Shown here one piece after another: positions 27,800 through 37,333 of a stretch of 64,000 nucleotides of DNA. The DNA is taken from contig CAKZGI010000288.1 in assembly GCA_936914905.1 (NCBI GenBank), positions 1 through 64,000 of the forward strand, read 5' to 3'. The notes beneath the pieces are model-generated. The model made no database searches and was not told where the DNA came from. It saw only the letters and a program-made list of their open reading frames with translations. This DNA is from an uncultured Trichormus sp. (GTDB lineage Bacteria > Cyanobacteriota > Cyanobacteriia > Cyanobacteriales > Nostocaceae). Every line of letters begins with the position of its first letter. Position 1 is the stretch's first letter. A program made the translations under genes and the position numbers.

Positions 27800-28693
27800 A
27801 TGAATACTTGTAAAGTTACTGTCATAATTCCTACGTATAATCGTTTAGTAAAGCTTTTAGAAACATTAGATAAAATTCTCAATTGCAATCCTCGACCAGA
27901 TGAAATCATTATTCATATAGATGGTAATGACAACACCACCGAAGAAGGACTCAAAAGCAGAAATTTCCAGACCGTCAAGATTATTAGAAGTTCAATTCAA
28001 GTAGGTCCAGGTGGAGGGAGAAATATAGCTATTACCCATGCTACCAACCCAATTATAGCCAGCTTTGATGACGATTCCTATCCTCTAGATTCAAACTACT
28101 TTGAAAGATTAACAAAAATTTTTGATTCTTTTCCCACAGCAGCGATTTTTTTAGCTAAAATATTTCATCTGCATGAAACAATTTTACCTGCAAAACCAAC
28201 CAGTAGATGGGTTTCCGACTTTATCGGCTGTGGATGCGCTTATAGGAAAGAAGTATTTCAACAAACTACTGGATATGTTAATTTGCCAGTTGCTTATGGA
28301 ATGGAAGAAGTTGATTTATCTCTGCGGGTTCATCATATGCGGTGGGGTATTCTCGAAAGTTCATGGCTGAGAGTATTTCATAATACTCAATTAGAACACC
28401 ACAACAACCCACGCATTACGGCTGCAAGCATCGCTAATCTAATGTTATTAGCTTATCTCAGGTATCCTATGCTCTTTTGTTGGTTAGGCATTGGACAGTG
28501 TCTGAGCCGTATTTTCTGGTTAATCAGGCACGGAAGAACATCTGGCATTGTAGAAGGATTATTTCTAATCCCTAAACTGATTAGACAATATCATCATCAA
28601 CGTCAACCGATTTCTGCCAAATCATTACTCTCTTATCTCCATTTACGTAGAAATACTCTTCCTCTCTCATCAGAGATGATTTTACCCTCGTGA
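27800..28693 (+). CDS. Glycosyltransferase family 2
   Basis: A 297-residue GT-A enzyme: VTVIIPTYNRLVKLLETLDK, IIHIDGNDNTTEEG (Asn-rich in place of the usual DDGSTD), QVGPGGGRNIAITHA, PIIASFDDDSYPLD and YGMEEVDLSLRVHHM. It belongs to the cyanobacterial and actinobacterial group of GT2 proteins with a modified nucleotide motif. A hydrophobic region near residues 215-235 may touch the membrane. It is the last gene before the RTX gene. Confidence 0.88.
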   Translation: MNTCKVTVIIPTYNRLVKLLETLDKILNCNPRPDEIIIHIDGNDNTTEEGLKSRNFQTVKIIRSSIQVGPGGGRNIAITHATNPIIASFDDDSYPLDSNYFERLTKIFDSFPTAAIFLAKIFHLHETILPAKPTSRWVSDFIGCGCAYRKEVFQQTTGYVNLPVAYGMEEVDLSLRVHHMRWGILESSWLRVFHNTQLEHHNNPRITAASIANLMLLAYLRYPMLFCWLGIGQCLSRIFWLIRHGRTSGIVEGLFLIPKLIRQYHHQRQPISAKSLLSYLHLRRNTLPLSSEMILPS

Positions 28694-28951
28694 AATTAAT
28701 ACCTCAATTAGTTAATTTCAATGAATTTCAATAATCATACGTTATACTCAATCTCAGTATTTTAGACATTCGTAGATTTTTCGGAACTTCACAAATCAGT
28801 AGTTTATACTGAGTAAGTCTTAGCTCAGAACTTAAGATTAAGCGTAGCGTAAGGATATTTCTATATATCCTGATATCCTGAATATCCTGACAAAGAGTAC
28901 CAAAATCGAGTTAAGTTCTAGACCTAGATCATATAAAGGAGTCTCTTGAAT

Positions 28952-30310
28952 ATGGCAAATTTCATTATCTATGAAGGCTATTACACTCAGGATGGAGTTG
29001 AAGTTTCTAATCGTACTAATGCAACAATTAACGGTACAGGCGTTAACGATGTTTTTGTCACTTCTAGTGCCACTGTCCCTAACGTCAAGGTCAAAGCTGG
29101 AGGCGGAGATGATATCTTAAAAGGAGCAGCCGATGCAAGACTCGAAGGAGAAGCTGGTAATGACGAGGTTGATATAACCGCTGGCTCAGGTGTTTATATA
29201 GGTGGTGCAGGAAACGATCTTTATAAGATTTACTCTTTTGCATACAGAGACTTAAAGATCGACGAAACAGGTGGTGGAACAGATACCGTTTTTTCACAGC
29301 AGGACTTTTCTTTATCAAGTGGTGCAACTGGAGTTACATTAGTTGCAAGCGGAAATGAGATCGAGAACCTGACTCTTGATGCTCAGAGTGCTGCTATTAC
29401 AGGTATAGGAAATAACCTTAACAATCAGATTATCGGCAATCGGCAAAATAATATCTTAACTGGATTAGCTGGTTTTGATAGCATTTATGGCAGCTTCGGC
29501 AACGATCAAATTGATGGTGGTGCCGATAATGATCAATTATTCGGTAATCAAGGAGATGACATCTTAATTGCTGGAACAGGCACAGATACCTTGACTGGTG
29601 GAATTGGTAATGATAAGTACATTATTGATTCTGCTGATACTCTCGTAGAGGCTGCGGTAGAAGGCACTGATACTGTTGACGTTACCGTCCTTGCTACTGG
29701 CAGTACTTGGACTACTAGTGCAGAAGTTGAATTCATTAATATCGGTGGAACCAGCTCTGCTAATGTCACACAAACCAACGTTGTTGATACAACTATAATT
29801 GGAAACTCTGCTACTAACACCCTCATCAGTGGTGGAGGCGATGACACTCTGAAAGGAAAGGCTGGTGCTGATACTCTCACAGGTGGAACAGGCGCTGACA
29901 CTTTTGAATTTGGTGGTCAAGCGTTAGCTTTAACTGGGCTATTTTTAGGAGAAACAGGGACACTTTTACGGTTCACAGGGACAGTAACTAATACCATAGG
30001 CAAGGATACAATTACGGACTTCTTGTCTGGAACAGATGAGATTACTCTAGACCTTAGCACCTTTAACGTCGCAGCACTAGCAGGTTCTGCAGGGTTAGAT
30101 TTATCAGCTGTTGCTAATGGTTTTATATCAGTCAACCAAGCTACTAATACTGGTCTTGATTCTCAAAATGCCTACTTTGTTTATAATCAAGGAACTGGAG
30201 ACTTGTTCTACAATTCAAACTTGAACACTTTTGGTTGGGGAGGAGGCGGAGCCTTCGCTAACTTGGGAGCCGCAACCTTAGCCGCGGCAGACGTATCACT
30301 CATAGCTTAA
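28952..30310 (+). CDS. Secreted RTX (haemolysin-type calcium-binding repeat) protein
   Basis: A 452-residue protein with glycine/aspartate-rich calcium-binding nonapeptides in three blocks: GGAGNDLYK near residue 88; GSFGNDQIDGGADNDQLFG through GGIGNDKYI; and GGGDDTLKGKAGADTLTGG later. Each block is followed by beta-strand segments such as DTVFSQQDFSLSSGAT. The C terminus (DTITDFLSGTDEITLD through YFVYNQGTGDLFYNSN) is typical of cyanobacterial RTX proteins exported by type I secretion, which use an uncleaved C-terminal signal. No enzymatic domain is seen; it may be an adhesin or matrix protein. AAGGAG with a 10-nt spacer precedes ATG 28952. No type I secretion genes are nearby. Confidence 0.88.
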   Translation: MANFIIYEGYYTQDGVEVSNRTNATINGTGVNDVFVTSSATVPNVKVKAGGGDDILKGAADARLEGEAGNDEVDITAGSGVYIGGAGNDLYKIYSFAYRDLKIDETGGGTDTVFSQQDFSLSSGATGVTLVASGNEIENLTLDAQSAAITGIGNNLNNQIIGNRQNNILTGLAGFDSIYGSFGNDQIDGGADNDQLFGNQGDDILIAGTGTDTLTGGIGNDKYIIDSADTLVEAAVEGTDTVDVTVLATGSTWTTSAEVEFINIGGTSSANVTQTNVVDTTIIGNSATNTLISGGGDDTLKGKAGADTLTGGTGADTFEFGGQALALTGLFLGETGTLLRFTGTVTNTIGKDTITDFLSGTDEITLDLSTFNVAALAGSAGLDLSAVANGFISVNQATNTGLDSQNAYFVYNQGTGDLFYNSNLNTFGWGGGGAFANLGAATLAAADVSLIA

Positions 30311-30315
30311 TAGCC

Positions 30316-30403
30316 ATGCTTGACTTATAGTCAAGCATCTTTCAAAAGTAAAAGTTAATATCTACTATTTAGATCCCCAATTTCTTTGAGAAGTTGGGGA
30401 TCT
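30316..30403. terminator. Palindrome plus terminator hairpin after the RTX gene (module copy 1)
   Basis: ATGCTTGAC (30316-30324) pairs with GTCAAGCAT around a TTATA loop. Then a 15-bp stem AGATCCCCAATTTCT / AGAAGTTGGGGATCT (30371-30403, one G-T pair) is followed by TATTATT. The second hairpin looks like a rho-independent terminator for the RTX gene. A near-copy of the same two-hairpin order recurs at 30595-30663. Confidence 0.85.
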
Positions 30404-30444
30404 TATTATTCAACAACCTCCGATTGCAAAAGTCGGAAAGATAG

Positions 30445-30553
30445 TAATAGACATCTGGTGGAAAACAATGTAGAGCCGAGAATCCCTACCCATGGAAAGT
30501 CTCTACAAGGGTTCTGGAAAACGCATATTTAATTTTCACTCGTATGTCTATTA
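30445..30553. mobile_element. Candidate 109-bp MITE-like element
   Basis: The ends TAATAGACAT (30445-30454) and ATGTCTATTA (30544-30553) are exact inverted repeats. The match continues imperfectly inwards to about 20 bp (the GGAAAA/TTTTCA portion). An inner GTAGAG/CTCTAC pair lies inside. No coding capacity. It sits exactly between the two copies of the palindrome/terminator module. Without another copy in the window, mobility is only inferred. Confidence 0.45.
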
Positions 30554-30594
30554 GTAGCGATAGACTTAATTCCTGATCGATTTTCCCTAATAGT

Positions 30595-30663
30595 GATGCT
30601 TGACTTATAGTCAAGCATCTTTCACATTTTAGATCCTCCACTTCTCAAAGAAGTGGAGGATCT
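30595..30663. terminator. Palindrome plus terminator hairpin (module copy 2)
   Basis: GATGCTTGAC (30595-30604) with TTATA loop and GTCAAGCATC (30610-30619) is identical in its core to copy 1. It is followed by a perfect 15-bp stem AGATCCTCCACTTCT / AGAAGTGGAGGATCT (30631-30663) and TAATTTT. Although the stem sequence differs at several bases from copy 1, the changes are compensatory, so the hairpin is conserved. Confidence 0.85.
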
Positions 30664-30694
30664 AATTTTAGTATTAGAAATAGATTCCTCATCC

Positions 30695-31921
30695 ATGCCT
30701 ACAAAACCTTATAATTGGATATCCTCCCAGATTGGAGCCCGTGAGCATTACAGCATACCTAGAGCTTTACAACAACAGGGACAGCTTACTCACTTGATTA
30801 CAGATGCTTGGGTATCACCTCAATCTGCACTAAATTTTTTACCTAAATCTGTCTTAGCTAATTTACGGGAAAGATACCACCCAGACTTAAATCAAGCATC
30901 TGTTCACGCTTTCAATAGTTCTCTAATTCGATTTGAATTAACTCAACGTCTGCAAAAGAAGATAGGATGGGAACGAGTTATTGCTCGTAATCAATGGTTT
31001 CAAAAACAGACTATCAAGACCTTAGCAGGGCTATCTGATGAGATTACAACTCCTCTGATACTATTTTCTTACAGCTATGCGGCTTTAGACATTTTTCAAT
31101 TTGCAAAACAACAGGGATGGTATACAGTCCTAGGTCAAATTGACCCAGGTTTGTGGGAAGAAAAAATGGTCTCTCAAGAGTATGAACGATACCCCCAATA
31201 TCTTACAAACTGGCAACCAGCACCTCCTGAATATTGGCAAAGCTGGAGAGAAGAATATACTCTAGCTGATACTATTGTGGTCAATTCCAACTGGTCGCGT
31301 CAACTGTTAGAAAAAACAGGTGTTGAGCCTAAAAAAATTCATATCATTCCATTAGTATATACTCCACCAGAGGCAGCTAGTAACTTTGTCCGTACTTATC
31401 CAGAATTATTTTCTCAAGAGAGTCCTTTAAGAGTATTATTTTTGGGACAGGTAATTTTCCGAAAAGGAATTGCGGCTTTATTAGATGCTGTTCAATTACT
31501 TGAGGGATTTCCTGTTGAGTTCTGGATTGTCGGCTCTGTGCAAATTGAGATTCCATCTCATTTCCAAAACCATGCGCAAATTTGTTGGTTAGGCCATGTT
31601 AACAGGAGTGAAACAGCACAATATTACCAGAGGGCAGATGTGTTTTTGTTCCCGACTATTTCCGATGGGTTTGGATTAACTCAACTGGAAGCACAAGCAT
31701 GGAAATTACCTATTATTGCTTCTCGTTCCTGTGGTGAAGTGGTTGTAGATAATGTGAACGGTTGGATTTTGGAGGAAGTTAGTGGTAATAAAATTGCTAA
31801 TTTAATACAGTCTATTTTGAGAGATTCAGCGCAATTACAATATTTGTCTAATGGTTCAGCTTCACTATTGAAATTTAATCTTGCAAACTTATTTCAGTCA
31901 TTACAAGATTCCATTCTCTAA
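30695..31921 (+). CDS. GT4-type glycosyltransferase
   Basis: A 408-residue GT-B enzyme starting at ATG 30695 (MPTKPYNWISSQIGAREHYS), past the second terminator hairpin; reading from 30653 would put the start inside that hairpin. The C-terminal half has VLFLGQVIFRKGIAALLDAV, IEIPSHFQNHAQICWLGHVN and SDGFGLTQLEAQAWKLPIIA, the last with the E-x7-E-like donor site. It is the first gene after the RTX transcription unit, so its promoter must lie between the two or within the module region. Confidence 0.86.
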   Translation: MPTKPYNWISSQIGAREHYSIPRALQQQGQLTHLITDAWVSPQSALNFLPKSVLANLRERYHPDLNQASVHAFNSSLIRFELTQRLQKKIGWERVIARNQWFQKQTIKTLAGLSDEITTPLILFSYSYAALDIFQFAKQQGWYTVLGQIDPGLWEEKMVSQEYERYPQYLTNWQPAPPEYWQSWREEYTLADTIVVNSNWSRQLLEKTGVEPKKIHIIPLVYTPPEAASNFVRTYPELFSQESPLRVLFLGQVIFRKGIAALLDAVQLLEGFPVEFWIVGSVQIEIPSHFQNHAQICWLGHVNRSETAQYYQRADVFLFPTISDGFGLTQLEAQAWKLPIIASRSCGEVVVDNVNGWILEEVSGNKIANLIQSILRDSAQLQYLSNGSASLLKFNLANLFQSLQDSIL

Positions 31922-32142
31922 GAAGTTAGCCTCTATCACTACCTGATTTATTTCTAATAAATATGAGAAGCTGATCATTTCCGATATTCCTGAAAGTGAA
32001 TTTACAAAGATACTGGCTGCAATTATACCTATGTAATTTCAGGGCTAGTTGCCGCATTTTCTGAGCTTTGTTGTGATTGCTGAGAGGACTAAATAGGCAA
32101 TATTAATTTGCTAATTTAACTTTTTTTAGAAGCATCTAAGTT

Positions 32143-33243
32143 ATGAAATATGCCCAGGTTCAAAAAATTAGTGTGATTTTCTATTCTATACTACCATCTC
32201 CATATCAAAGAGATTTATTCTACGCCATATCTCAACATCCTGGTATAAACTTAAAGATTTTATACTTAGAATCAGCCTGTGCCGATTCTCCTTGGCCTGA
32301 AAAACCCTTGCAACCTTATGAAAAAGTATTAAGAGGGTTTCATTTAGCTTGGGGTTTATCCCGATTTCATTTTAACTGGCATTTTCCATCAACCACTGAA
32401 GTTGATGTGGTGGTGCTAAATGGCTATATGAATGTAACTACTCAATTGTTACTCAGATTGCACGCTCAAAAAATTCCTTGTATTTTTTGGGGCGAAAAAA
32501 TGGTTGGCAGTTCACAGGGAATTAAAGAAAAATTACAAAAATACTTAGCAGATAGTTTAAAATATTGTCGAGCGATCGCTGCCATTGGCACTAAAGCACA
32601 ACAAGACTACCAACAACGTTTTCCTGCTCAACCTATTTTTAACATTCCTTACTATTGTGATTTAAGTACTTTTAGCCAAGATTTACCCCAGCGTCCACGC
32701 AATCCCGTTACTATTCTATTTTGTGGTCAGATGATTGCCCGCAAAGGAGTTGATGTTCTCATTCAAGCATTTGATAATCTGATTCAAGCTGGTTTAGATG
32801 CTCGTTTATTGCTGGTGGGAAGAGAAGCAGAACTTCCTCAATTGTTAGAATTATTACCAATAATAACTCGGCAAAAAATTGAATACGCAGGATTTCAATC
32901 TCCTGAAAATTTGCCTCATTTTTTCCGAGAAGCTGATATATTTGTCTTACCTAGTCGATATGATGGCTGGGGAGTAGTTGTTAATCAAGCTCTTGGGGCT
33001 GGATTACCTATTATTTGTTCTCATAAAGTTGGTGCTGCTTATGATTTAGTTGAAACTGGTAAAAATGGCTTTCTATTTCCATCAGGTGATGTTGTTAGTC
33101 TAACTGAAATTTTAATATATTATTTAAACAATCCAGAAACAATTGCAGCCGCAAGTAAACAATCACTAGAAAAAGCAATTAATTTCTCGTTACAGGCAGG
33201 TGCAGAAAGTTGGATTGAACTTTTTAAAAAAGTAGCTCGATAG
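32143..33243 (+). CDS. GT4-type glycosyltransferase
   Basis: A 366-residue GT-B enzyme. ISVIFYSILPSPYQRDLFYA opens the first domain; VTILFCGQMIARKGVDVLIQ and RYDGWGVVVNQALGAGLPII make the donor-binding domain. The motif around the second glutamate (GVVVNQALGAG) lacks the usual E-x7-E glutamates: N-Q replaces E-A. That is a known variant group in plant and cyanobacterial GT4 proteins, but activity should be checked. A 221-bp AT-rich gap precedes it. Confidence 0.85.
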   Translation: MKYAQVQKISVIFYSILPSPYQRDLFYAISQHPGINLKILYLESACADSPWPEKPLQPYEKVLRGFHLAWGLSRFHFNWHFPSTTEVDVVVLNGYMNVTTQLLLRLHAQKIPCIFWGEKMVGSSQGIKEKLQKYLADSLKYCRAIAAIGTKAQQDYQQRFPAQPIFNIPYYCDLSTFSQDLPQRPRNPVTILFCGQMIARKGVDVLIQAFDNLIQAGLDARLLLVGREAELPQLLELLPIITRQKIEYAGFQSPENLPHFFREADIFVLPSRYDGWGVVVNQALGAGLPIICSHKVGAAYDLVETGKNGFLFPSGDVVSLTEILIYYLNNPETIAAASKQSLEKAINFSLQAGAESWIELFKKVAR

Positions 33244-33297
33244 TTTGTCTGGGTTACTAATGTTAAAGATTGTTCAACAATTAATTATCACAATTTA

Positions 33298-34449
33298 ATG
33301 CGAATCTTATTTGTTAGCAGTAGTTCTGGGTCACGAGGTGGAGGTGAACTCTATTTAATTTATCTGGGGCAAGAACTAGCAAATCGGGGCTATTCTGTGG
33401 GATTGTGGTGTTCTCAACATCCGATCATGGATGAATTAGCAAGTTCATTTGGTAGGTTTGGAGAAGTATTGCGATCGCCATACCAAAACACATACAATCT
33501 TAAATTAAGATCCTTTACCCATATATTCCCCCAAATAAATCAGAAGATTATTTCTCAGTGGCAAGCATTTAAACCTGATATTATTCATTTCAACAAGCAG
33601 AATTTAGAAGATGGTTTAGATTTACTATCCTGGAGTCATTATTTATCAATTCCGTATTTGCTAACCATTCATATTACCCAAACTCAGGACAGCTTAGGGG
33701 CATTGTTGGGAAAGTGGCGGGATGTAATAGCCAAAATCTCATTGAGAAAATATAGAGGTTCACTAGTAGCAATTTCCGAACATCGAGGCAAAGAATTAAC
33801 ATCTTTTCTTGCTACCTCATCTCCAACTTCGGAAAAAATAGTTGTTATTCAGAATGGAGTTACAATACCAGAAGAAACAGAACATCTAGTCAAACGGCAA
33901 GCATCTCGTTTACAACTAAAACTTCATCCAGAAGAATTATTAATATTAGCAGTGGGAAGAATGGAAGCACAAAAACAACCACTGCTATTTTTGCAATGGG
34001 CTAGTCACCTCAAAAGGAATCTACCATCTGCTCGTTTCTTATGGGTGGGAGATGGTCGCTTAACTTCTTCATGGGATCAATGGATTATAGAAAATCATGC
34101 CCAAGAGTATATCCAACGCTTAGGCTGGCAAAATGACGTAACACCATATTTAGCAGCCGCAGACGGATTTTTTCATCCTGCGGCCTTTGAAGGTTTACCA
34201 TTTGCACTATTAGAAGCAATGGCTTGGTCTTTACCCTGTGTAATTACCTCTACTCTGGCGGATGAGTTAAAGTTTCCTCAAGGTGTTTATTTCGTAGCTT
34301 CTGAACAAGACCAATTTAAAGGTTTAAAGAATTTTATTAATTCTCAGGAGCGTAATGCAGTAGCAAATATTGGCTATCAAATAGTCAAAGAGCAATTTTC
34401 CCTGGAAAAAATGGTAGATACCTACGCATCCCTATATAGCAACATATAG
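33298..34449 (+). CDS. GT4-type glycosyltransferase
   Basis: A 383-residue GT-B enzyme. The glycine-rich opening SSSGSRGGGELYLIYLGQEL is the acceptor-side loop seen in GT4 enzymes, DIIHFNKQNLEDGLDLLSW follows, and the donor domain has ILAVGRMEAQKQPLLFLQW and FEGLPFALLEAMAWSLPCV with a canonical glutamate. It starts 54 bp after the previous gene and stops 113 bp before the Wzy-like gene. Confidence 0.88.
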   Translation: MRILFVSSSSGSRGGGELYLIYLGQELANRGYSVGLWCSQHPIMDELASSFGRFGEVLRSPYQNTYNLKLRSFTHIFPQINQKIISQWQAFKPDIIHFNKQNLEDGLDLLSWSHYLSIPYLLTIHITQTQDSLGALLGKWRDVIAKISLRKYRGSLVAISEHRGKELTSFLATSSPTSEKIVVIQNGVTIPEETEHLVKRQASRLQLKLHPEELLILAVGRMEAQKQPLLFLQWASHLKRNLPSARFLWVGDGRLTSSWDQWIIENHAQEYIQRLGWQNDVTPYLAAADGFFHPAAFEGLPFALLEAMAWSLPCVITSTLADELKFPQGVYFVASEQDQFKGLKNFINSQERNAVANIGYQIVKEQFSLEKMVDTYASLYSNI

Positions 34450-34562
34450 CAATTATAAGTTATTAACTCAACCTAAAAAATAAATTCCCCTATTTGTTTA
34501 GGAAAGTCAGGGAACTAAGGCTTTCAACTCTCACAAATTAAATAGGACTAATATTCCTACTC

Positions 34563-36008
34563 ATGAATATTTCCAGTCATCCCTACTATCCAGAACCAGG
34601 GTCTACCAATCAAAAAAAACTTTTTCCTAAGGCAACATGGTTCGGCACATTAGCCTTTCTTGCTGGCTTAGTTATTGCATTTACAAGCATCAGCTTCGAC
34701 TTGAATCCTAGTTTGATGGTACGTCAAGTTGCCATTGACGTAGGGATAGCCATAGGAGTGAGCATATTCTTTGATAGCAGACGGGGATGGAACAATTTGT
34801 TTCGAGCCGATTTAGCTTGTATGGTGGCTCTGTATTTCTTAACACTGATTGAATTTTTATATCCACAGACCAAGTTTGATCAACTCTTGACTCCTGAGCA
34901 AACAAAGCATGCTCTCGAAGCTCTACTAATAGGATTTGCAGGTTTAGCTATCGGTCGTCATATCAACTTTTTTAAGCCAGCACTACCACACTGGTTAGAT
35001 TTTAGTAACATCCCTGACAAAGCTTTATTTAGATTCTTCTTAATATCAGCTTTCCTGGCATACTTTTATATGTTGATGTCAGTTGACTTTAACCCAGTGA
35101 AACTGATAGAAGCTCTATTAGGACCACGATTTGGTGTCCCTTGGGGACGAGGGCCTTTAGGAGACTGGCGAGTATTTTTATCGGAATTAAAGTTGTTCTC
35201 TTTCGTTATACCTTCCCTAGCTGGTATTATTTGGAATCGTCGTCAATCATTTCGTGGTTGGCAGATATTTCTGGTGATGTTTATCTTTGCCTTTACTTTG
35301 TTTGAAGGATTTGCCGGAGGAACACGTAATGTCTTGGGATCTTACATTGCTACATTCCTAGGAGGATATTTACTCACATTAAAACGTCCCAATATATTTA
35401 AGGTAGTGATTCCTATTGCTATAATGGGCTATTTAATGGTGTTTGCTACCCGTCATATGCTTGGTTTTAGAGAGATGGGAATCAGCCGATATTTAGCAAC
35501 CGCAGCCTATGATACTCAGAAAGTGCAAGCAACATTAGCTGTTGACTACAACCTAAATAGTATAGGTTTATTGGTGGATGCTTTTCCCACTAAATATGAT
35601 TTTTTAGGTCTGGAACTTCTGGTAGTATTCTTAACTAAACCAATACCCAGAGTATTATGGCCAGATAAACCAGAAGGTTTGAGTATATCTATTGAAGAAG
35701 TTGTAGGTGCTGATGGTTGGACAGTAGCCGCTACTTATGTTGGTGAAAGCTATATGATGGGTGGTATTGTAGCAGTAATATTAATATCCCTTTGTATAGG
35801 TGTATTAGCTAATTGGTGGTCTCGTACAGCCGCCTTTAATACTACAGGATACAGTATAGTCGTCAATGCACTGGGCTTTTTTACATCTGTAATTTCTATG
35901 CGTAGTTTGATAGCCTTGACAACATCTATGTTACCAGTTCTGGGGCTAATCTTTATTGCTAAAACTTTTCCCGGTTTATTGGGTGTTAAGCGTTTACGTC
36001 AAAAGTAG
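34563..36008 (+). CDS. Wzy-like polysaccharide polymerase / O-antigen ligase-like membrane protein
   Basis: A 481-residue integral membrane protein with about eleven hydrophobic segments. A long periplasmic-type loop lies near the middle (PRFGVPWGRGPLGDWRVFLS), followed by the glycine-rich FEGFAGGTRNVLGSYIATFL. This topology and the FAGGTRN segment match bacterial oligosaccharide repeat-unit polymerases, which join lipid-linked repeat units at the periplasmic face. Sequence conservation in this group is weak, so a ligase or related role remains possible. It is followed 36 bp later by a GT4 gene. Confidence 0.75.
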   Translation: MNISSHPYYPEPGSTNQKKLFPKATWFGTLAFLAGLVIAFTSISFDLNPSLMVRQVAIDVGIAIGVSIFFDSRRGWNNLFRADLACMVALYFLTLIEFLYPQTKFDQLLTPEQTKHALEALLIGFAGLAIGRHINFFKPALPHWLDFSNIPDKALFRFFLISAFLAYFYMLMSVDFNPVKLIEALLGPRFGVPWGRGPLGDWRVFLSELKLFSFVIPSLAGIIWNRRQSFRGWQIFLVMFIFAFTLFEGFAGGTRNVLGSYIATFLGGYLLTLKRPNIFKVVIPIAIMGYLMVFATRHMLGFREMGISRYLATAAYDTQKVQATLAVDYNLNSIGLLVDAFPTKYDFLGLELLVVFLTKPIPRVLWPDKPEGLSISIEEVVGADGWTVAATYVGESYMMGGIVAVILISLCIGVLANWWSRTAAFNTTGYSIVVNALGFFTSVISMRSLIALTTSMLPVLGLIFIAKTFPGLLGVKRLRQK

Positions 36009-36044
36009 CTGCCACAATAACTTAACTATGGTAGTGTTTTTTAA

Positions 36045-37208
36045 ATGAAAGTTTTACATATAATTCCTTCTATCAGCCCTAAACTCGGTGGTCCAACTCA
36101 GGTAGTCTTGAATTTAGTGCAGGCTTTAAGAAAAGAAGGAATTGATGTAGAAATTGCCACAACTAATGACGATGACGGACTGTTGCTAAATGTGCCATTG
36201 TTGGAGTGTGTAGAATACCAGGGATTACCAGTTTGGTTTTTTCCCCGTGCAGCTAGAATAAAAGCATTTTTACCTTCTTTGGCATTTACACAGTGGTTGT
36301 CGCAAAACATCAAAAATTATGACATTTTAGATAATCACTATTTATTTTCCTATCTTCCTAGCTGTGCTGCTGTTTTTGCCCAGTGGCAACAAGTTCCATA
36401 CACAGTGAGAATTATGGGACAATTAACGCCTTGGGCATTGGCACAAAGTAAGTTAAAAAAGCAAGTTTACAGTTTTTTAATTGAAAAACGTAATTTAAAT
36501 CAAGCAGCTGCCATTCACTGTACATCTGTAGGTGAAATGGAGGATGCTATCGCTTTTGGAGTGAAGCCGCCAAAAGTTATTTTACCGCTGGGAGTTAATC
36601 CTCCAACATTAATTGGTGATGCTAAGTCTCAATTACAATATCGGTATAATGTTTCTGAGGAAGTTCCTATTATTCTTTTTCTCTCCCGTCTGCACTACAA
36701 AAAACGTCCTGAACTTTTAATTCAAACATTAGGTGAGTTAAAAAAACAAGAACAGAACTTCCATTTACTGATTGCTGGTTCTGGACAAGACACGTATGTT
36801 CAATCTTTGCAGAAAATGGTCGCATATCTCAATATAACAAACCAAACTTCATTTGTCGGGTTTGTTAGTGGGTATGAAAAAGATTTGTTGTTACAAGGTT
36901 CTGATTTGTTTGTACTGCCAACTTATTCGGAAAATTTTGGTATTGCTTTAGCAGAAGCTATGGTGTCCGGTTTACCAATTATCACAACTCCAGGTGTACA
37001 AATCGCTCGAGAGCTTGATGAAGCTGAAGCTGGAATAATTGTAGAAGGAGAAATAGGATCTTTAAAAAGTGCGATCGCTGATCTTTTAAAGAATCCCCAA
37101 TTGCGGGAACAAATGGGTAAAAATGGTCGTCTATTTGCTCTGCAACGCTATTCATGGCAGACAGTTGCTAAACAGTTAGTCTCTACTTACCAAGCTATTG
37201 TTAATTGA
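36045..37208 (+). CDS. GT4-type glycosyltransferase
   Basis: A 387-residue canonical GT4 enzyme. MKVLHIIPSISPKLGGPTQV opens the first domain with the expected GG-P loop; IILFLSRLHYKKRPELLIQT and YSENFGIALAEAMVSGLPII carry the donor-binding E-x7-E glutamates. The C-terminal crossover helix returns to the N-terminal domain (RYSWQTVAKQLVSTYQAI). It most likely adds a hexose to the repeat unit. Confidence 0.92.
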   Translation: MKVLHIIPSISPKLGGPTQVVLNLVQALRKEGIDVEIATTNDDDGLLLNVPLLECVEYQGLPVWFFPRAARIKAFLPSLAFTQWLSQNIKNYDILDNHYLFSYLPSCAAVFAQWQQVPYTVRIMGQLTPWALAQSKLKKQVYSFLIEKRNLNQAAAIHCTSVGEMEDAIAFGVKPPKVILPLGVNPPTLIGDAKSQLQYRYNVSEEVPIILFLSRLHYKKRPELLIQTLGELKKQEQNFHLLIAGSGQDTYVQSLQKMVAYLNITNQTSFVGFVSGYEKDLLLQGSDLFVLPTYSENFGIALAEAMVSGLPIITTPGVQIARELDEAEAGIIVEGEIGSLKSAIADLLKNPQLREQMGKNGRLFALQRYSWQTVAKQLVSTYQAIVN

Positions 37209-37333
37209 GAACAAAGGTGACAGGTTAAGGTTAGACTGGGGCTTGCTGCCCCTGCTTACCAAAACAAATCTCTTTGAATGCTACTCACTATCAGGTGGTT
37301 GTTAAGACTAACGAAAACACATTGATTCTCATT

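Noticed and set aside
29091-30135. Long reverse-strand frames opposite the RTX gene
   Set aside because: They are mirror frames of glycine/aspartate repeat codons and have no start signal; the forward RTX reading explains the sequence.
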